From Eisenbergiella porci (GTDB lineage: Bacteria; Bacillota; Clostridia; Lachnospirales; Lachnospiraceae), in assembly GCF_009696275.1 (NCBI RefSeq), contig NZ_VUMI01000022.1, positions 1 through 64,000 on the forward strand: DNA of 64,000 nucleotides. The letters are read 5' to 3'. Both the position numbers and the translations under genes were made by a program. Below the pieces are notes generated by a model. That model was not told the origin of the DNA. It searched no databases and saw nothing but the letters and a program-made list of their open reading frames with translations. Below, in pieces: positions 1 to 9,314 of the stretch. Position 1 is the stretch's first letter, and each line of letters opens with the position of its first letter.

Positions 1-136
1 TACCCAAAACCCTCTATTTTCGTACCAGATACAGAGAAATGTCCATCCTCTTGGCTCATTTATCTGAGATATGAAATTAAAAATTTCTTGAAAAATAAGG
101 AAAAAACACTTGACTAAATAGGGAGGAGAATGGGGG

Positions 137-201
137 TTGATTTATGTATCTGTAATTGGTATAATTACAGATATAAACTGTTAATTAATATGTTACAGAT
201 A
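137..201 (+). promoter_or_regulatory. Promoter with overlapping palindromic operator
   Basis: A sigma-70 type promoter reads TTGATT (137-142), 17-bp spacer, TATAAT (160-165). A perfect inverted repeat with 11-bp arms, TATCTGTAATT (147-157) and AATTACAGATA (163-173), covers the spacer and the -10 box. A third half-site, TTACAGATA, lies at 193-201. This layout fits a repressor that blocks RNA polymerase. It points toward the lactonase-gnd-zwf operon, leaving an untranslated leader of about 200 bases. The regulator is not in the window. The rest of 1-369 is AT-rich with no gene that I can see. Confidence 0.7.
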
Positions 202-369
202 AAAATTATCAATATGGGAAATGAATATAGATTTTTTGTGTGATAGTGAAGGAAGTGGCTGGTTGGGGGAATACTTTTGTTGGAGAGTTTGACAGGGAGA
301 GTTATGACGGGGTTTTAGTGGAAAAGATAAGAGAATGCTTTTACATAATATTTTAGGAGGTTTGGTGGA

Positions 370-1353
370 ATGAAGGGGTATATTGGGACTTATGAGGGTG
401 TGGGGAGTGTTGGGATTTATGGGTTTGAGATGGATGTCAGGTCGGGGGAGATGTCAGGCGGGGAGTTGGTGTGCGAGGCGCCGGATGCAAAGTTCCTGGC
501 GTTGGAGGATGGAGTGCTGGCGGCTCCGGTGAAGAGGGGGGAGCAGGCGGGAATTTTGCTGGCGGATGTGAGGAGAAGGAGTGGAAGCGGAAGCTCGGAA
601 GGGGAGAAGGAGGAGGTTTTGACGGAGAGGGTTGCTTCCTGTTATGTGGGAATGGATGGGGGGCGGCTGTTCTCGGCGAATTTTCATGAGGGGACGGTGT
701 CTGTTTACAGGATTGAGGGATTGAAGGCAGTCCTGGAAAAAAGGATTTTAATCGGGGAAGGAGCCGGATGTCATCAGGTTTTGTTTTCAGGGCGGAGGAT
801 GCTGGTTCCGTGTATGGAATTGGATGAGATTCGGGTGTTTGAGCGGGATGGGGCTTTTGCGGAGGCGGGCAGGATTCGGCTTCCGGAAGGGTGCGGGCCG
901 CGGCATGGTGTGTGTGACAGGGAAGAAAAACGGCTTTTTATTGTGGGGCAGAAGAATAACAGGCTTTATTGTTTTCATATGATGGAGGATGGGAAATTCA
1001 GGGAAGCGTGGAATCTGGGGCTTCTTGACGGAACGGAGGAAAGCGGGAATGAGGCGGCGGCCATACGGCTGTCGGCGGATGAAAGGTTCCTTTATGTAAG
1101 TGTCAGGGGGGCGGATATTGTTGTGGTAGTTTCTCTTGAGGAAGGGACTGGGAAGGTGGTACAGAGGAAGGAGTGCGGAGGCAGGCATCCAAGGGATTTG
1201 GTGCTGGCGGCGGACGGCAGATTTCTGATAACGGCAAACAGGGATTCAAGGGATTTGGTAAGCTTTCCTGTGGATCAGGGGAGCGGAAGGATCGGAAAGG
1301 AGTGCGGACGGGTACGGACGGGAAGAGCTGTTTGTATTGCGTTGGAGGAATAG
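370..1353 (+). CDS. Lactonase family protein (6-phosphogluconolactonase-like, beta-propeller)
   Basis: This 327-residue protein starts KGYIGTYEG and shows repeated blade-like motifs (for example DERFLYVSVRGADIVVV near residues 239-254 and DGRFLITANRDSRDLVSF near the end), typical of the YbhE/Pgl seven-bladed lactonase family. Family members hydrolyse 6-phosphogluconolactone to 6-phosphogluconate in the cytoplasm. The gene directly precedes gnd and zwf, so all three enzymes of the oxidative pentose-phosphate branch sit together, which supports the assignment. An AGGAGG stretch lies before the ATG. The coding strand is unusually rich in G (runs of GGG, GAG, AGG codons) compared with downstream genes. 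A second, more typical lactonase is encoded at 12593-13729. Confidence 0.85.
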   Translation: MKGYIGTYEGVGSVGIYGFEMDVRSGEMSGGELVCEAPDAKFLALEDGVLAAPVKRGEQAGILLADVRRRSGSGSSEGEKEEVLTERVASCYVGMDGGRLFSANFHEGTVSVYRIEGLKAVLEKRILIGEGAGCHQVLFSGRRMLVPCMELDEIRVFERDGAFAEAGRIRLPEGCGPRHGVCDREEKRLFIVGQKNNRLYCFHMMEDGKFREAWNLGLLDGTEESGNEAAAIRLSADERFLYVSVRGADIVVVVSLEEGTGKVVQRKECGGRHPRDLVLAADGRFLITANRDSRDLVSFPVDQGSGRIGKECGRVRTGRAVCIALEE

Positions 1354-1503
1354 GCTGGCAGAGTACCGAAATGGCTGTACCGGAAAAAGGGCAGTAATGA
1401 TTTGCGGAGTATGGATTTTTTAATAGTTTGTAAATTCATATTGCTGCGGACTTAAATATAGAAAAATAGTATGCACATAAAAAGAAAGGAAAGGAAAGAA
1501 GAG

Positions 1504-2916
1504 ATGGGAACATTTGATATTGGTATGATAGGACTTGCAGTAATGGGAAGGAGCCTGGCGCTTAATATGGCGGATAAGGGGTTCCGGGTAGCCGGCTATA
1601 ACAGGAGCCGGGAGGTGACGGAAGCGATGGTGAAGGAATATCCTCATGATAATTTTACGCCTTTTTATGATTTAAGGGAGTTTGTGGAGGCGCTGGCCCG
1701 GCCGAGAAAGGTGATGCTGATGATCAAGGCCGGAAGGGCCGTGGATGCGGTAATCGGCCAGCTGACAGAGCTTCTGGAGGAAGGGGATATTATCCTGGAC
1801 GGGGGAAATTCCTTTTTTGAGGATACCAGAAGGCGTTATGAGGCGCTGAAGGAAAAGGGAATCCGTTATTTCGGCGTGGGAATTTCCGGCGGTGAGGAAG
1901 GGGCCAGGCGCGGTCCATCCATTATGCCCGGCGGTGAGAAGGAAGCGTATGAACAGATCCGGCCTGTGCTGGAAAAAATAGCGGCTTATGCCGAGGGCGA
2001 ACCGTGCTGTACCTATATCGGACCGGACGGCGCAGGGCATTATGTAAAAATGGTACACAATGGAATTGAGTATGCGGATATGCAGCTGATTGCTGAGGCA
2101 TATATTCTCCTGAAGTCGGTGGCTGGCTATACCAATGCTGAACTGGGCGATATTTTTGAGGAATGGAACCAGGGAGAGCTGAAGAGCTACCTGATTGGGA
2201 TTACGGCTGATATTTTTAGGGAAAAGGATGATTTTGAAGCGGGAGAGCTGCTGGATTACATTGTGGACAGTGCGGCCCAAAAGGGTACGGGACGCTGGGC
2301 GAGCATAGAATCCATGAAGCAGGGCGTGGATATTTCCATGATTACGGCCGCCTGCAACGCCAGGATCCTGTCCAATCATACAGAGATGAGAAAAAAAGCG
2401 GCGGGTCTGCTTTCCGGGCCGGAGCCTGTGAAGGCGGAAAACAGGGAGCTTTTCAAAAATCAGGTAAGGGATGCGTTGTATGCGGCCAAAATCGCGGCTT
2501 ATGCCCAGGGTTTTGATCTGATGCGAGATGCTTCGAAGGAATATGGCTGGAACCTTGATTTAGGGAAAATCGCATCCATTTTCAGGGCGGGATGTATTAT
2601 CCAGGCCGTATTTTTGAATGATATAACTGAGGCTTACCGGAAAAATCCGGAGCTGGATAATCTGATGCTGGATGAATTTTTCAGGAGCCGTCTGGAGGAG
2701 TGCCAGGGCGGGCTTCGTCATGCGGCGGCGGAGGGCATCCGCAGCGGTCTGCCGCTTCCGGCAATGACTGAAGCGCTCTCTTATTTCGATACATTCAGAG
2801 GCGGATATACCGGAGCCAACCTGATTCAGGCGCAGAGGGACTGCTTTGGGGCCCATAAGTTTGAGCGTACGGACCGGGAAGGCACGTTTCATCATGATTG
2901 GGGGAAAAGAAATTGA
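1504..2916 (+). CDS. gnd: 6-phosphogluconate dehydrogenase, decarboxylating
   Basis: Cytoplasmic enzyme that oxidatively decarboxylates 6-phosphogluconate to ribulose 5-phosphate with NADP+. The 470-residue product has the Rossmann motif GLAVMG (10-15) followed by NRS (33-35), which favours NADP. The substrate signature GVGISGGEEGA is at 124-134 and the catalytic KMVHNGIEY segment at 182-190. Length matches the family (about 470). I chose ATG 1504 because it starts the conserved domain and follows a GA-rich ribosome site; the open frame extends upstream to 1471 without homology. The stop overlaps the zwf start by four bases (TTGA), so the two are probably translationally coupled. Confidence 0.96.
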   Translation: MGTFDIGMIGLAVMGRSLALNMADKGFRVAGYNRSREVTEAMVKEYPHDNFTPFYDLREFVEALARPRKVMLMIKAGRAVDAVIGQLTELLEEGDIILDGGNSFFEDTRRRYEALKEKGIRYFGVGISGGEEGARRGPSIMPGGEKEAYEQIRPVLEKIAAYAEGEPCCTYIGPDGAGHYVKMVHNGIEYADMQLIAEAYILLKSVAGYTNAELGDIFEEWNQGELKSYLIGITADIFREKDDFEAGELLDYIVDSAAQKGTGRWASIESMKQGVDISMITAACNARILSNHTEMRKKAAGLLSGPEPVKAENRELFKNQVRDALYAAKIAAYAQGFDLMRDASKEYGWNLDLGKIASIFRAGCIIQAVFLNDITEAYRKNPELDNLMLDEFFRSRLEECQGGLRHAAAEGIRSGLPLPAMTEALSYFDTFRGGYTGANLIQAQRDCFGAHKFERTDREGTFHHDWGKRN

Positions 2917-4313
2917 AAAAAACAATTACTATTTTCGGCGGGACCGGGGATCTGACCTTCAGAAAGCTGCTTCCGGCCATGTATAATATGCATGTGACAG
3001 GGGGCGAGGGAGCTGGGTATGATATTGTAATCATCGGCAGGAGAGACTATACCTCCGGGGAATACCGGCAGATCGCAAGGGATTGGATAAAGCAGTTTTC
3101 CAGGCTGCCCTTTACGGAAGAGAAATATAAAGATTTTTCAGAAAAAATAGAGTATTACCGGATGGATTTTTCAGATCCGGCAGCCTATGAGGGTTTGGAG
3201 AATTATTATAAGGAAAGGGGGCTGAGTGAGCATATTTTTTATTTTGCGGTGGCGCCGCGGTTTTTCAGTACGATTGCGGAAGGGCTGGACGGGATCCATG
3301 AGGCCGGAAAGGGCAAGGTGATTCTGGAAAAACCTTTCGGGGAAGATCTTGAGTCGGCAAAGGAGCTGAGCAGGCGGCTGGAGGAGATTTTTGCGCCGGA
3401 TCGGATTTACCGTATCGATCATTATCTGGGAAAAGAAATGGTCCGCAATATGCAGATCATCCGCTTCACCAATCCGGTTTTTGCAAACAACTGGAACAGG
3501 GACGCGGTCAGCTGCATCCAGATTTCCGCCATGGAGGATGTGGGCGTAGAAAACAGGGCCGGTTATTATGATACCAGCGGCGCGATGAAGGATATGGTGC
3601 AGAACCATCTGCTGCAGATACTTTCCATCGTGGCTATGGAACGTCCGGCTTCTTTTAAGGGAGAGGATCTGCATGAGGAACAGCTGAAGGTGCTGAAGGC
3701 GCTTCGACCGGCATCCGGGGAAACCATACGGGATATGCTCGTACTGGGGCAGTATGAAGGCTATCGGGAGGAAAAGGGGGTAAAGCCTGACTCCGCCACG
3801 GAAACCTATGCTGCACTGCGGCTGTTCGTTGACAATGAACGCTGGCAGGATGTACCCTTTTATATCCGCACAGGGAAAAAGCTGGGACGCAGGGAGATGG
3901 AGGTAGCCGTGATTTTCCGGCAGACGGAAGAATATGGCGAAAACAACGTGCTTCTCATTAAAATCCAGCCCATGGAGGGCGTTTACTTTCAGTTCAATAT
4001 CAAACGCCCCGGGGAATCCGAGGAAGTCATCCAGACAAAAATGGACTTCTGCCAAAGCTGCGTCGTGGAAAACCGCATCAACACTCCCGAAGCCTATGAA
4101 CGCCTTCTGGGCGCCTGTATGCGCGGCGAACGCTCCTGGTTCTCCCAGTGGGATCAAATCGAGGCAGGCTGGCGTTATGTGAGCGGAATGAAGCGGATTT
4201 ACCAGGAAGAAAACCTTCCCATTGTCACATACGCACAGGGAACCTCCGGCCCGGAGGCCGCAGACCAAATGCTGAATACGATGGGGCATTCCTGGTTTGG
4301 CCAGGATGATTAA
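2913..4313 (+). CDS. zwf: Glucose-6-phosphate 1-dehydrogenase
   Basis: First enzyme of the oxidative pentose-phosphate path: glucose 6-phosphate to 6-phosphogluconolactone, making NADPH. The 466-residue protein has the N-terminal nucleotide-binding motif GGTGDLTFRKL (9-19), EKPFG (139-143) and the active-site signature IDHYLGKE (168-175). I chose TTG 2913 because it overlaps the gnd stop and follows GGGGGAAAAG; a TTG at 2898 would add five residues but has no better ribosome site. Codon choice in the last third shifts from G-rich to C-rich. With the upstream lactonase and gnd it completes the path from G6P to ribulose 5-phosphate. Confidence 0.95.
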   Translation: MKKTITIFGGTGDLTFRKLLPAMYNMHVTGGEGAGYDIVIIGRRDYTSGEYRQIARDWIKQFSRLPFTEEKYKDFSEKIEYYRMDFSDPAAYEGLENYYKERGLSEHIFYFAVAPRFFSTIAEGLDGIHEAGKGKVILEKPFGEDLESAKELSRRLEEIFAPDRIYRIDHYLGKEMVRNMQIIRFTNPVFANNWNRDAVSCIQISAMEDVGVENRAGYYDTSGAMKDMVQNHLLQILSIVAMERPASFKGEDLHEEQLKVLKALRPASGETIRDMLVLGQYEGYREEKGVKPDSATETYAALRLFVDNERWQDVPFYIRTGKKLGRREMEVAVIFRQTEEYGENNVLLIKIQPMEGVYFQFNIKRPGESEEVIQTKMDFCQSCVVENRINTPEAYERLLGACMRGERSWFSQWDQIEAGWRYVSGMKRIYQEENLPIVTYAQGTSGPEAADQMLNTMGHSWFGQDD

Positions 4314-4322
4314 CAGGAAAAA

Positions 4323-4400
4323 CTGGATTTAATCATCGCGAAAGCAAAAGTATTCGCCAGTGAAATTCTGGTAACGGATTATAACGGTAAGGTTGCGTAG
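4323..4400 (+). other. Possible orphan C-terminal coding remnant after zwf
   Basis: Just after the zwf stop and in the same frame, 25 sense codons (reading LDLIIAKAKVF... ending YNGKVA) run to a TAG at 4398-4400 before a terminator. There is no start codon. It may be chance or the tail of a lost gene. I do not recognise the family. Confidence 0.2.
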
Positions 4401-4402
4401 TA

Positions 4403-4438
4403 AAATAACCGATCAGACAATTATCTGGTCGGTTATTT
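4403..4438. terminator. Rho-independent terminator between convergent genes
   Basis: Inverted repeat with arms AAATAACCGATCAGA (4403-4417) and TCTGGTCGGTTATTT (4424-4438), one wobble pair, A-rich on the left and T-rich on the right. It lies between zwf (+) and the Fe-S protein gene (-) and can serve both. Confidence 0.75.
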
Positions 4439-4496
4439 CCATGTCAGTTGAATATCGTAGTCTTACTCACAGATTCAAATCCATTCTGGTAAAATA

Positions 4497-5183
4497 TTAT
4501 CTTTTAAAATTCTTATTTTCGCTACCTAAGTTGAAAGGGCAGATATCCCTGCATTTATGACAGTATATTTCCCAATTCCTGGTATCCTCATTACCTCCAA
4601 AGGCATTATCCCAACATACCTGCTGGTTAAGTTCTGCTTTTTCAAGCGCGTTATGGGGGCAGGCTTCCACACACAGGTTACAGTCGTTACAGATTTTTTC
4701 AAGGACAGGATCCTCTGCCAGTTCCGCCTCCGTAAGAACTGCACCCAGCCAGACCATGCTTCCGAATTCAGGCGTTATAAGCAGGGAATGCCTTCCTATG
4801 GTTCCCAGCCCCGCAGCCTGCGCGGCATGCTTCTGGGAAACAATGGAACGCCAACGCCCTGTTTTATCATCCCACTGGCTTTCATTCGTAGGAACAGGAA
4901 CTGCTAAAAACCCCATTTTTTCCAGTTGAATACATAAATCCAGGGCAATGGCGTCCATTTTAGCAGTAATGGAGTTCCTCACCCTTGTGTAAGGGACCGC
5001 AGTCCTGCACGCCAGGGTGCCCGCCGGAAACCTGCATGCAAAAGAAATCACTGAATTGCATGAAGGCAGCACATCCCGGGGATGATACCCTTCCGGCGCA
5101 TCCTTAAACCTTTCCATTCCCGCGATTTTACACAAATCCGCTCCCAGGGAAATTACAATTTTTTTAATATCATCACTGCACAT
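4497..5183 (-). CDS. QueG-like double 4Fe-4S cluster protein
   Basis: This 228-residue protein has a C-terminal pair of 4Fe-4S motifs: ICNDCNLCVEACPHNAL, then CWDNAF followed by CHKCRDICPFN. The upstream region (LGTIGRHSLLITPEFGSMVWLG) resembles epoxyqueuosine reductase QueG and related reductive-dehalogenase-like proteins. It is shorter than QueG (usually over 300) and lacks a HEAT-repeat tail, so it is probably a paralogue of uncertain substrate rather than the tRNA-modifying enzyme. It stands alone, facing away from fructokinase. The 282-bp gap to 5466 holds divergent promoters, with TATAAT at 5414-5419 toward the kinase. Confidence 0.75.
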   Translation of the reverse strand: MCSDDIKKIVISLGADLCKIAGMERFKDAPEGYHPRDVLPSCNSVISFACRFPAGTLACRTAVPYTRVRNSITAKMDAIALDLCIQLEKMGFLAVPVPTNESQWDDKTGRWRSIVSQKHAAQAAGLGTIGRHSLLITPEFGSMVWLGAVLTEAELAEDPVLEKICNDCNLCVEACPHNALEKAELNQQVCWDNAFGGNEDTRNWEIYCHKCRDICPFNLGSENKNFKR

Positions 5184-5465
5184 TCGTCCCCTCCATAAGT
5201 GGTTCCCGTAAGCAATACCCGCCTACCCCAACTGTTACGTTTCCATATTCCCACTTTAATTTCATATGTCCGGGCTGTCAAGCCAAAGCGGAAGCAGGCC
5301 GATAAATACCGGGAAACAGGCGGGTAAACAGCAAGATTAACTAAGCGGCTTATAGACCCAAACTTTCCCCGAAAAATTCTTTTCATTTTTCCTAAAAGCT
5401 GATAGAATAAAATTATAATCAGCCGGTTTGGGCTGTATAAAACAGGAAGGGCGGACGTTTATGTT

Positions 5466-6431
5466 ATGAAAAAATTTGATGTGACAGCACTTGGAGAGCT
5501 TTTGATTGACTTTACCGACAATGGAAAGAGCGCTCAGGGAAATACACTGTTTGAGGCGAATCCGGGCGGGGCACCCTGCAACGTACTGGCGATGCTGAAT
5601 AAATGCGGACACCCCACCGCTTTTGTAGGAAAAGTGGGAAAAGATATATTTGGCCTGAAGCTGAAGGCAACGCTGGAGGAAGTGGGAATCGATACTTCAA
5701 ACCTGATTGTGGACGAGAATGCACGGACAACCCTGGCTTTCGTACAGACCTTTGAGGATGGGGACAGGGATTTTTCCTTTTTCCGCAATCCCGGTGCAGA
5801 TATGATGCTTACGGCTGATGAGGTGAATGAGGAGCTTATCAGGGAATCCCGTATTTTCCATTTTGGTACGCTTTCCATGACTCACGACGGTGTGAGGGAG
5901 GCGACCAAAAGAGCCATTGCGGTGGCAAAGGAAAGCGGAGCTGTGATTTCCTTTGATCCGAATTTAAGACCTCCTCTGTGGAAGTCTCTGGAGGATGCCA
6001 GAGTTCAGGTGGCGTATGGGCTGGGACAGTGTGACGTGCTGAAGATTTCCGATAATGAAATCCAGTGGTTTACCGGAGAAGAGGATTTCGATGCGGGAAT
6101 TGCCAGGCTCCGTGAGCAGTACCAGATTCCGCTGATTCTTCTTTCCATGGGAAGGGACGGCAGCAGGGCTTATTATAAGGAGCTGAAGGTGGATGCAGCG
6201 CCGTTCCTGCAGGAAAGCACGATTGAAACAACAGGAGCAGGGGATACCTTCGGCGGAAGCTGTCTTCACTACATACTGAAATACGGCCTTGATAAGCTGG
6301 ATGAAGAAAAGCTGAAGGAAATGCTTACCTTCGCCAACGCGGCGGCGTCCATTGTTACCACCAGGAAGGGTGCGCTTCGCGTAATGCCTGAAGTGGAGGA
6401 AGTGGAAAGCTTTATCCAGTCTAGAAAGTAG
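5466..6431 (+). CDS. scrK: Fructokinase, PfkB/ribokinase family
   Basis: ATP-dependent sugar kinase of 321 residues, most likely phosphorylating fructose to fructose 6-phosphate. It shows the N-terminal substrate motif NPGGAPCNV (about 32-40) and the C-terminal PfkB signature TTGAGDTFGG (about 254-263), whose Asp is the catalytic base. Start ATG 5466 follows AGGAAGGGCGG. Among PfkB kinases the ALGELLIDFT opening and FFRNPGADMML block are typical of bacterial fructokinases. There is no sucrose hydrolase or transporter next to it, so it appears to be a stand-alone gene. A hairpin follows (6457-6501, arms CGCAGGTGTT/AACACCTGCG) without a clear T-tract. Confidence 0.88.
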   Translation: MKKFDVTALGELLIDFTDNGKSAQGNTLFEANPGGAPCNVLAMLNKCGHPTAFVGKVGKDIFGLKLKATLEEVGIDTSNLIVDENARTTLAFVQTFEDGDRDFSFFRNPGADMMLTADEVNEELIRESRIFHFGTLSMTHDGVREATKRAIAVAKESGAVISFDPNLRPPLWKSLEDARVQVAYGLGQCDVLKISDNEIQWFTGEEDFDAGIARLREQYQIPLILLSMGRDGSRAYYKELKVDAAPFLQESTIETTGAGDTFGGSCLHYILKYGLDKLDEEKLKEMLTFANAAASIVTTRKGALRVMPEVEEVESFIQSRK

Positions 6432-6599
6432 CAGATACATTTTTTATGAAAGCAGCGCAGGTGTTGGATTGCCGTTTAAGGCACGCCGGGAAAACACCTG
6501 CGAACTTTCTGTGCCCGCAGGGCGATACGGACCGGACAGGGGGAAAAGGAACTCCTGGACGGTGGTTTGATTACCCGAAGATACGATGAGGAGGATATC

Positions 6600-7802
6600 A
6601 TGGAAGCTTATAGTGTGTTTAAGGATTTGGCGATTATCATAGTAGCGGCAAAGGTTTTTGCGATCCTGGCAAGAAAATGCAAGGCGCCCCAGGTAGTGGG
6701 TGAAATTGTGGCAGGACTTCTTTTGGGGCCAAGTCTCCTTGGACTGGTGCAGCAGTCGGAATTTATTCTGCAGATGGCAGAAATCGGCGTTATACTCCTC
6801 ATGTTTTCAGCAGGACTTGGCACCAACCTGCGTGAGCTGATGAAAACAGGACCGATAGCGCTGTTGATAGCCACCTTCGGCGTAGGCATTCCATTGATCG
6901 GCGGCGCGCTGCTGTATATGTGCTTTTACGGATTTATGCCCTGGGGATCGGAGGACTTTTATAAAGCGGTGTTCATGGGCGTAATTCTCACCGCAACTTC
7001 GGTCAGCATTACCGTGGAATCACTGAAGGAAATGGGCAAGCTGAAGGGGAAGGTGGGAACCACAATCCTGAGCGCGGCGATAATCGACGATGTTATCGGC
7101 ATCATTGTCCTGACCTTTGTTATCGGCTTTAAAAATCCCGAATCCAATCCCGGAACGGTAGTCATGGACACGGTTCTGTTTTTCCTGTTTGCCATTGGTG
7201 TTGGCTTCGTATGCTATATTGTATTTAAATGGATGGATAAAAGATATCCCCATACGAGAAGAATTCCCATCATGGGCCTGGCTCTCTGCTTTGCCATGGC
7301 ATATATTGCGGAAAAATATTTTGGGATTGCGGACATCACAGGGGCCTATGTGGCAGGACTGATCCTCTGCTCCATTCAGGATTCCGACTATATTGCCCGT
7401 AAGATGGATATCAATTCCTATATGATATTCGGGCCGATTTTCTTCGTCAGCATCGGTTTGAAAACAGATATCGGCGACATGAATATGTCCATTCTTCTTT
7501 TTGCCGTATGTTTTGTTCTGGTGGGGCTGCTTACCAAGATCGTGGGCTGCGGCCTGATGGCAAAGGCCTGCCGTTTCAATGCGGCGGATTCCCTGAAAAT
7601 CGGCGTGGGTATGATGACCAGAGGAGAGGTTGCCCTGATTGTTGCGCAGAAGGGGCTGAACGTGGGGCTGCTTAATCCCGTATACTTTACGGCGGTCATC
7701 CTTTTGATTGTATTTTCCTCTATCCTTACGCCCATTATCTTGAAGGTTCTTTACTCAAAGGATAAAATGCCCCAGGATCCGGAATCAGCACTGGTTTCTT
7801 AG
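6600..7802 (+). CDS. Kef/CPA2-type cation:proton antiporter
   Basis: A 400-residue integral membrane protein with about 12 hydrophobic segments. It has the antiporter core motif AAIIDDVIGI, whose paired Asp is expected for Na+(K+)/H+ exchange, and no cytosolic TrkA-N domain. ATG 6600 follows a perfect GAGGAGG; the open frame extends to 6567 but that part is non-conserved. The MBOAT gene starts 9 bp downstream with its own AGGAGG, so the antiporter, acyltransferase and SGNH-like gene are probably co-transcribed. The transported ion cannot be read from the sequence. Confidence 0.88.
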   Translation: MEAYSVFKDLAIIIVAAKVFAILARKCKAPQVVGEIVAGLLLGPSLLGLVQQSEFILQMAEIGVILLMFSAGLGTNLRELMKTGPIALLIATFGVGIPLIGGALLYMCFYGFMPWGSEDFYKAVFMGVILTATSVSITVESLKEMGKLKGKVGTTILSAAIIDDVIGIIVLTFVIGFKNPESNPGTVVMDTVLFFLFAIGVGFVCYIVFKWMDKRYPHTRRIPIMGLALCFAMAYIAEKYFGIADITGAYVAGLILCSIQDSDYIARKMDINSYMIFGPIFFVSIGLKTDIGDMNMSILLFAVCFVLVGLLTKIVGCGLMAKACRFNAADSLKIGVGMMTRGEVALIVAQKGLNVGLLNPVYFTAVILLIVFSSILTPIILKVLYSKDKMPQDPESALVS

Positions 7803-7811
7803 GAGGACTGA

Positions 7812-9272
7812 ATGCTTTTTAACTCATACGTTTTTATTTTTCTGTTTCTGCCCCTCGCACTGGCGGGCTGGCTGATTCTTAACAAATGCAGACAATATAA
7901 GCTGGCACAGGGATATCTGATTGGGATGTCCCTGTGGTTTTATGCTTATTTTAACGTCAGCTTCCTGTGGGTGATAGCCGGAAGCTGTCTCTTTAATTAT
8001 GGGCTCAGCCTGATACTTTCAAAAAAAGACACCCCGAAAATGAGGAAAACGTTGATGCTCCTTGGCTGTCTCGGCAATCTGGGGGCGCTGGGATATTTTA
8101 AATACTGCAATTTTTTTCTGGAAAATATCAATGCGTTGTTCCGTGCCGGTTTCCAGATGAAGAACATCCTTCTTCCGCTGGGAATCAGCTTTTTTACGTT
8201 CCAGCAGCTTTCCTTCCTCATTGACAGGTGCCGGGGGGAAGCGCCCCATTACGGGCCGCTGGATTATCTGAGCTTTGTCACATTTTTCCCGTCCCTTATC
8301 TCCGGACCGATTGTGCTGCACGCGGCGACGGTTTCCCAGTTTCGTGATATTTCACGCAGGCATTTTGATGAGGAAAGCTTTGCAAAGGGCGTTATGCAGT
8401 TTACCATGGGCCTTGGAAAAAAAGTGCTTCTGGCCGACACGCTCATGCTGGCCGTGAATTACGGCTATGAAAATATCGGTTCCCTGGACACTGTTTCAGC
8501 CCTTCTGACAGCCTGCTTCTATACGCTGGAGCTTTATTTCGACTTCAGCGGCTATTCGGACATGGCCATCGGTGTGGGAAAAATGTTCCGTATTACAATC
8601 CCGGAAAATTTCAATTCTCCCTATAAGGCGGTGTCGGTCAAGGATTTCTGGAAAAGATGGCATATTACCCTCAGCTCCTTTTTACAGACCTATATCTATT
8701 TTCCTCTGGGAGGAAGCCGCAGGGGAAAGGCCAGGACTATCATAAATACCCTTATTACCTTTCTGCTCAGCGGCCTGTGGCACGGTGCCAACTGGACCTT
8801 CGTGTTCTGGGGGCTGCTTCACGGGATCGGCGTTGCCTTTAACAGCCTGAAGCTCTTTTCCATCAAAAAGAAATGGCTCTGCCGCCTTTTTACTTTTTCC
8901 TACGTGTGCATGGCCTTTGTATTTTTCCGAGCGGACAGCCTGGCGGACGGCTTTCACCTGCTGGGCCGTATCCTGTCCTTCCAGTACAACGGAAGCCTGG
9001 TGAACCTGGCCGCCGCCATGGAGCCGTCGGAAATCTATATCGTTACCAAAGCGCTTTCCATGATGGCCCCCGGCCTGATAAGCCTGGTCCAGATCGGTAT
9101 GATGCTGCTTATCACTATAATATCTGCAGTGGTCCTCACCCGCAGCACGGCGCGGCAGATTACAGAACAAAAAAAAATAACCGGCAGGTTTACGGTTGCC
9201 CTGGCATTTTTATTTGCCTGGTCGGTCATTTCCTTATCCGGGGTAAGCTCCTTTGTTTATTTCAATTTTTAA
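7812..9272 (+). CDS. MBOAT family membrane O-acyltransferase (AlgI/DltB-like)
   Basis: Membrane-bound O-acyltransferase of 486 residues that moves acyl (often acetyl) groups across or at the membrane to an extracytoplasmic glycan. It has the typical opening MLFNSYVFIFLFLPL, the block FSGYSDMAIGVGKMFRI, the KDFWKRWHITLSSF motif and the conserved His region SGLWHGANWTFVFWGLLHG. Length fits AlgI-like members. The next gene encodes a membrane-anchored SGNH-like protein, the usual partner that completes the transfer. No polysaccharide synthesis genes are adjacent, so the acceptor is unknown. Confidence 0.92.
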   Translation: MLFNSYVFIFLFLPLALAGWLILNKCRQYKLAQGYLIGMSLWFYAYFNVSFLWVIAGSCLFNYGLSLILSKKDTPKMRKTLMLLGCLGNLGALGYFKYCNFFLENINALFRAGFQMKNILLPLGISFFTFQQLSFLIDRCRGEAPHYGPLDYLSFVTFFPSLISGPIVLHAATVSQFRDISRRHFDEESFAKGVMQFTMGLGKKVLLADTLMLAVNYGYENIGSLDTVSALLTACFYTLELYFDFSGYSDMAIGVGKMFRITIPENFNSPYKAVSVKDFWKRWHITLSSFLQTYIYFPLGGSRRGKARTIINTLITFLLSGLWHGANWTFVFWGLLHGIGVAFNSLKLFSIKKKWLCRLFTFSYVCMAFVFFRADSLADGFHLLGRILSFQYNGSLVNLAAAMEPSEIYIVTKALSMMAPGLISLVQIGMMLLITIISAVVLTRSTARQITEQKKITGRFTVALAFLFAWSVISLSGVSSFVYFNF

Positions 9273-9314
9273 ACCCGCCGCTGTTGCGGCAGGCCTGAAA
9301 GGCACGGAGAAAAT

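Noticed and set aside
3171-4289. 372-residue open frame on the minus strand
   Set aside because: It is the antisense shadow of zwf, whose motifs are clear; no domain is visible in the minus-strand reading.
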